Shown here piece by piece: positions 62,435-64,000 of a stretch of 64,000 bases of DNA. Every line of letters starts with the position of its first letter. Positions within the stretch are counted from its first letter, which is position 1. This DNA is from Pseudomonadota bacterium. Its GTDB lineage: Bacteria; Pseudomonadota; Gammaproteobacteria; Burkholderiales; Burkholderiaceae_E. A program made the position numbers and the translations under genes. The DNA lies in NCBI GenBank assembly GCA_963204785.1, contig CAUJHG010000080.1, forward strand, positions 1-64,000, read 5' to 3'. The notes below the pieces were generated by a model. That model saw only the letters and a program-made list of their open reading frames with translations, ran no database searches and was not told the origin of the DNA.

Positions 62435-64000
62435 GTGGCCGACGATCCGCTCGCCCGGTTCGCGCGCCTGGGAATCCGCCGCGAGCAGGACCTGCTGCTG
62501 CACCTGCCGCTGCGCTACCAGGACGAGACCCGCATCACGCCGATCGCGGCGCTGCGCCCCGGGCAGCACGCGCAGGTCGAGGGCGAGGTCGCGCGCAGCG
62601 AGGTCACCGGCAGGGGCCGGCGGATGCTGGTGGCGGAACTGCGCGATGCCAGCGGCACGCTGGGGCTGCGCTTCCTGAACTTCTACGGCTCGCAGCTCGC
62701 GCAGCTCGCACCCGGCCGGCGCCTGCGGGTCTCGGGCGAGGTGCGCGGCGGCCTGCTCGGGCTCGAGATCGTCCACCCGCGCTATCGCCAGGTCGAGCCG
62801 GGCGAGCCACTGCCGACCCGCCTGACGCCGGTCTACCCGAGCGCGGCCGGGATCGGACAGGCAGCGCTGCGCGCCGCGGTGCGCAAGGCGCTGCGCGCGC
62901 ACCCGTGGCCCGAGACGGTGCCGGCCGGGTGCCTGCGCGAGCTCGGCCTGCCCGCTGCGGCCGAGGCGCTTCGCTTCCTGCACGCACCGCCGGCGGATGC
63001 CGACCTGCACGCGCTCGAGGATCGCAGCGCTCCGGCCTGGCGACGGCTGATCTTCGACGAGCTGCTTGCGCAGCAGCTCTCGCTGAAGCGCGCCCGTGCC
63101 GCGCGCGCCGAACGCAGCGCCCATCCCTTGCGCGAGGCGAGCGGCGTCGAGCGGCTGCGCGCGGCGCTGCCCTTCCGGCTGACCGCCGCGCAGGCGCGCG
63201 CCTGGAGCGAAGTGTCGGCGGATCTCGCCGCCGCCCAGCCGATGAACCGCCTGGTGCAGGGGGATGTGGGCAGCGGCAAGACCGTGATCGCGGCGCTGGC
63301 GGCCGCGCAGACGATCGGCAGCGGGATGCAGGCGGCGCTGATGGCGCCCACCGAGATCCTGGCCGAGCAGCACTTCGCCAAGCTCGGCCCCTGGATGGCG
63401 GCGATCGGCGCCCGGATCGACTGGCTGTCCAGTTCGCTCAAGGGCGCAGCGAAGCGCGCGGTGCGCGAGCGGGTCGCCGCCGGGGAGGTGGACCTGCTGG
63501 TGGGGACCCACGCGCTGATCGAGGACGCGGTGGTGTTTCCCCGTCTCGGGCTGGCGATCGTCGACGAGCAGCACCGCTTCGGGGTCGCGCAGCGGCTCGC
63601 GCTGCGCGGCAAGGGCGGGCCGCTGCCGCACCAGCTGATGATGAGCGCGACGCCGATTCCGCGCACGCTGGCGATGACCTACTACGCGGACCTGGACGTG
63701 TCGGTGATCGACGAGCTGCCGCCGGGCCGCCGGCCGGTGCTGACCCGGCTGGTGTCCGAGGCCCGTCGCGATGAGCTGATCGGGCGTGTGCGCGCAGCGG
63801 TCGCTGCCGGCCGGCAGGCCTACTGGGTCTGCCCGCTGATCGAAGAGGCCGGCGAGGAGGGCAGCGCAGTGCCGGCTCCTGGCGCCGGGGCTGCGCCGCC
63901 GGGCGCGCCTCGCGGCGCGCGCGCAGCGCGCGTGCGCCGCGAGGCGCTCGAACTGCAGACCGCGATCGACACCCACGCGCGGCTGTCGGAAGACCTTGCG
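62435..64000 (+). CDS. recG: ATP-dependent DNA helicase RecG, 3' truncated by window
   Basis: GTG-start frame; MNRLVQGDVGSGKTVIAALAA, VDEQHRFGVAQR, MSATPIPRTLAMTYYADLDVSVIDELPPGR. Confidence 0.93.
   Translation, partial: MADDPLARFARLGIRREQDLLLHLPLRYQDETRITPIAALRPGQHAQVEGEVARSEVTGRGRRMLVAELRDASGTLGLRFLNFYGSQLAQLAPGRRLRVSGEVRGGLLGLEIVHPRYRQVEPGEPLPTRLTPVYPSAAGIGQAALRAAVRKALRAHPWPETVPAGCLRELGLPAAAEALRFLHAPPADADLHALEDRSAPAWRRLIFDELLAQQLSLKRARAARAERSAHPLREASGVERLRAALPFRLTAAQARAWSEVSADLAAAQPMNRLVQGDVGSGKTVIAALAAAQTIGSGMQAALMAPTEILAEQHFAKLGPWMAAIGARIDWLSSSLKGAAKRAVRERVAAGEVDLLVGTHALIEDAVVFPRLGLAIVDEQHRFGVAQRLALRGKGGPLPHQLMMSATPIPRTLAMTYYADLDVSVIDELPPGRRPVLTRLVSEARRDELIGRVRAAVAAGRQAYWVCPLIEEAGEEGSAVPAPGAGAAPPGAPRGARAARVRREALELQTAIDTHARLSEDLA
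63906..63946. repeat. 41-bp near-perfect palindrome inside recG
   Basis: cgcctcgcggcgcgcgcgcagcgcgcgtgcgccgcgaggcg: arms match at 18 of 20 positions. Confidence 0.93.

Overview
This is a 64 kb window of GC-rich bacterial chromosome. Gene content and protein style suggest a betaproteobacterium, probably Burkholderiales (inference). I saw no rRNA, tRNA, CRISPR array, transposase or integrase. About 52 genes are supported, most of them housekeeping or transport. They include: a biotin-carboxylase C-terminus; two complete ABC-type tripartite efflux operons (1426-6662 and 13037-17913); an arsC/MscK-like pair; ribA; a Leu/Ile/Val-type binding protein; bfd-bfr; an EF-G-like GTPase; a cold-shock gene; a PlpD-like patatin; a full cytochrome c maturation operon in the order ccmI-A-B-C-D-E-F-G-H, with a 52-aa ccmD missing from the ORF track; argE; split YeeE/YedE; an oligopeptide-type binding protein; two PEP-CTERM-type surface proteins; a Mut7-C protein with panC-panB; dbpA with an S4 protein carrying an 11x AKGA tail; a double-length UvrA coupled to an ABC-F ATPase; ridA; and recG (truncated by the window end). 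The observations most worth follow-up are: (1) the two unlinked PEP-CTERM genes share an upstream element, ACGTCG-N4-TTCTTACAG-N-GA, at offsets differing by 11 bp from a GG-N10-GC sigma54-type promoter; (2) a decayed ~200-bp internally deleted copy of panC is fused to a copy of the 3' end of the upstream ABC binding-protein gene; (3) a previously unmarked DUF4197-type pseudogene; (4) recG carries an extra ~30-aa segment encoded by a 41-bp near-perfect palindrome; (5) several coding microsatellites lie in linker regions. All functional names come from recognising sequence motifs by eye; no searches were run.
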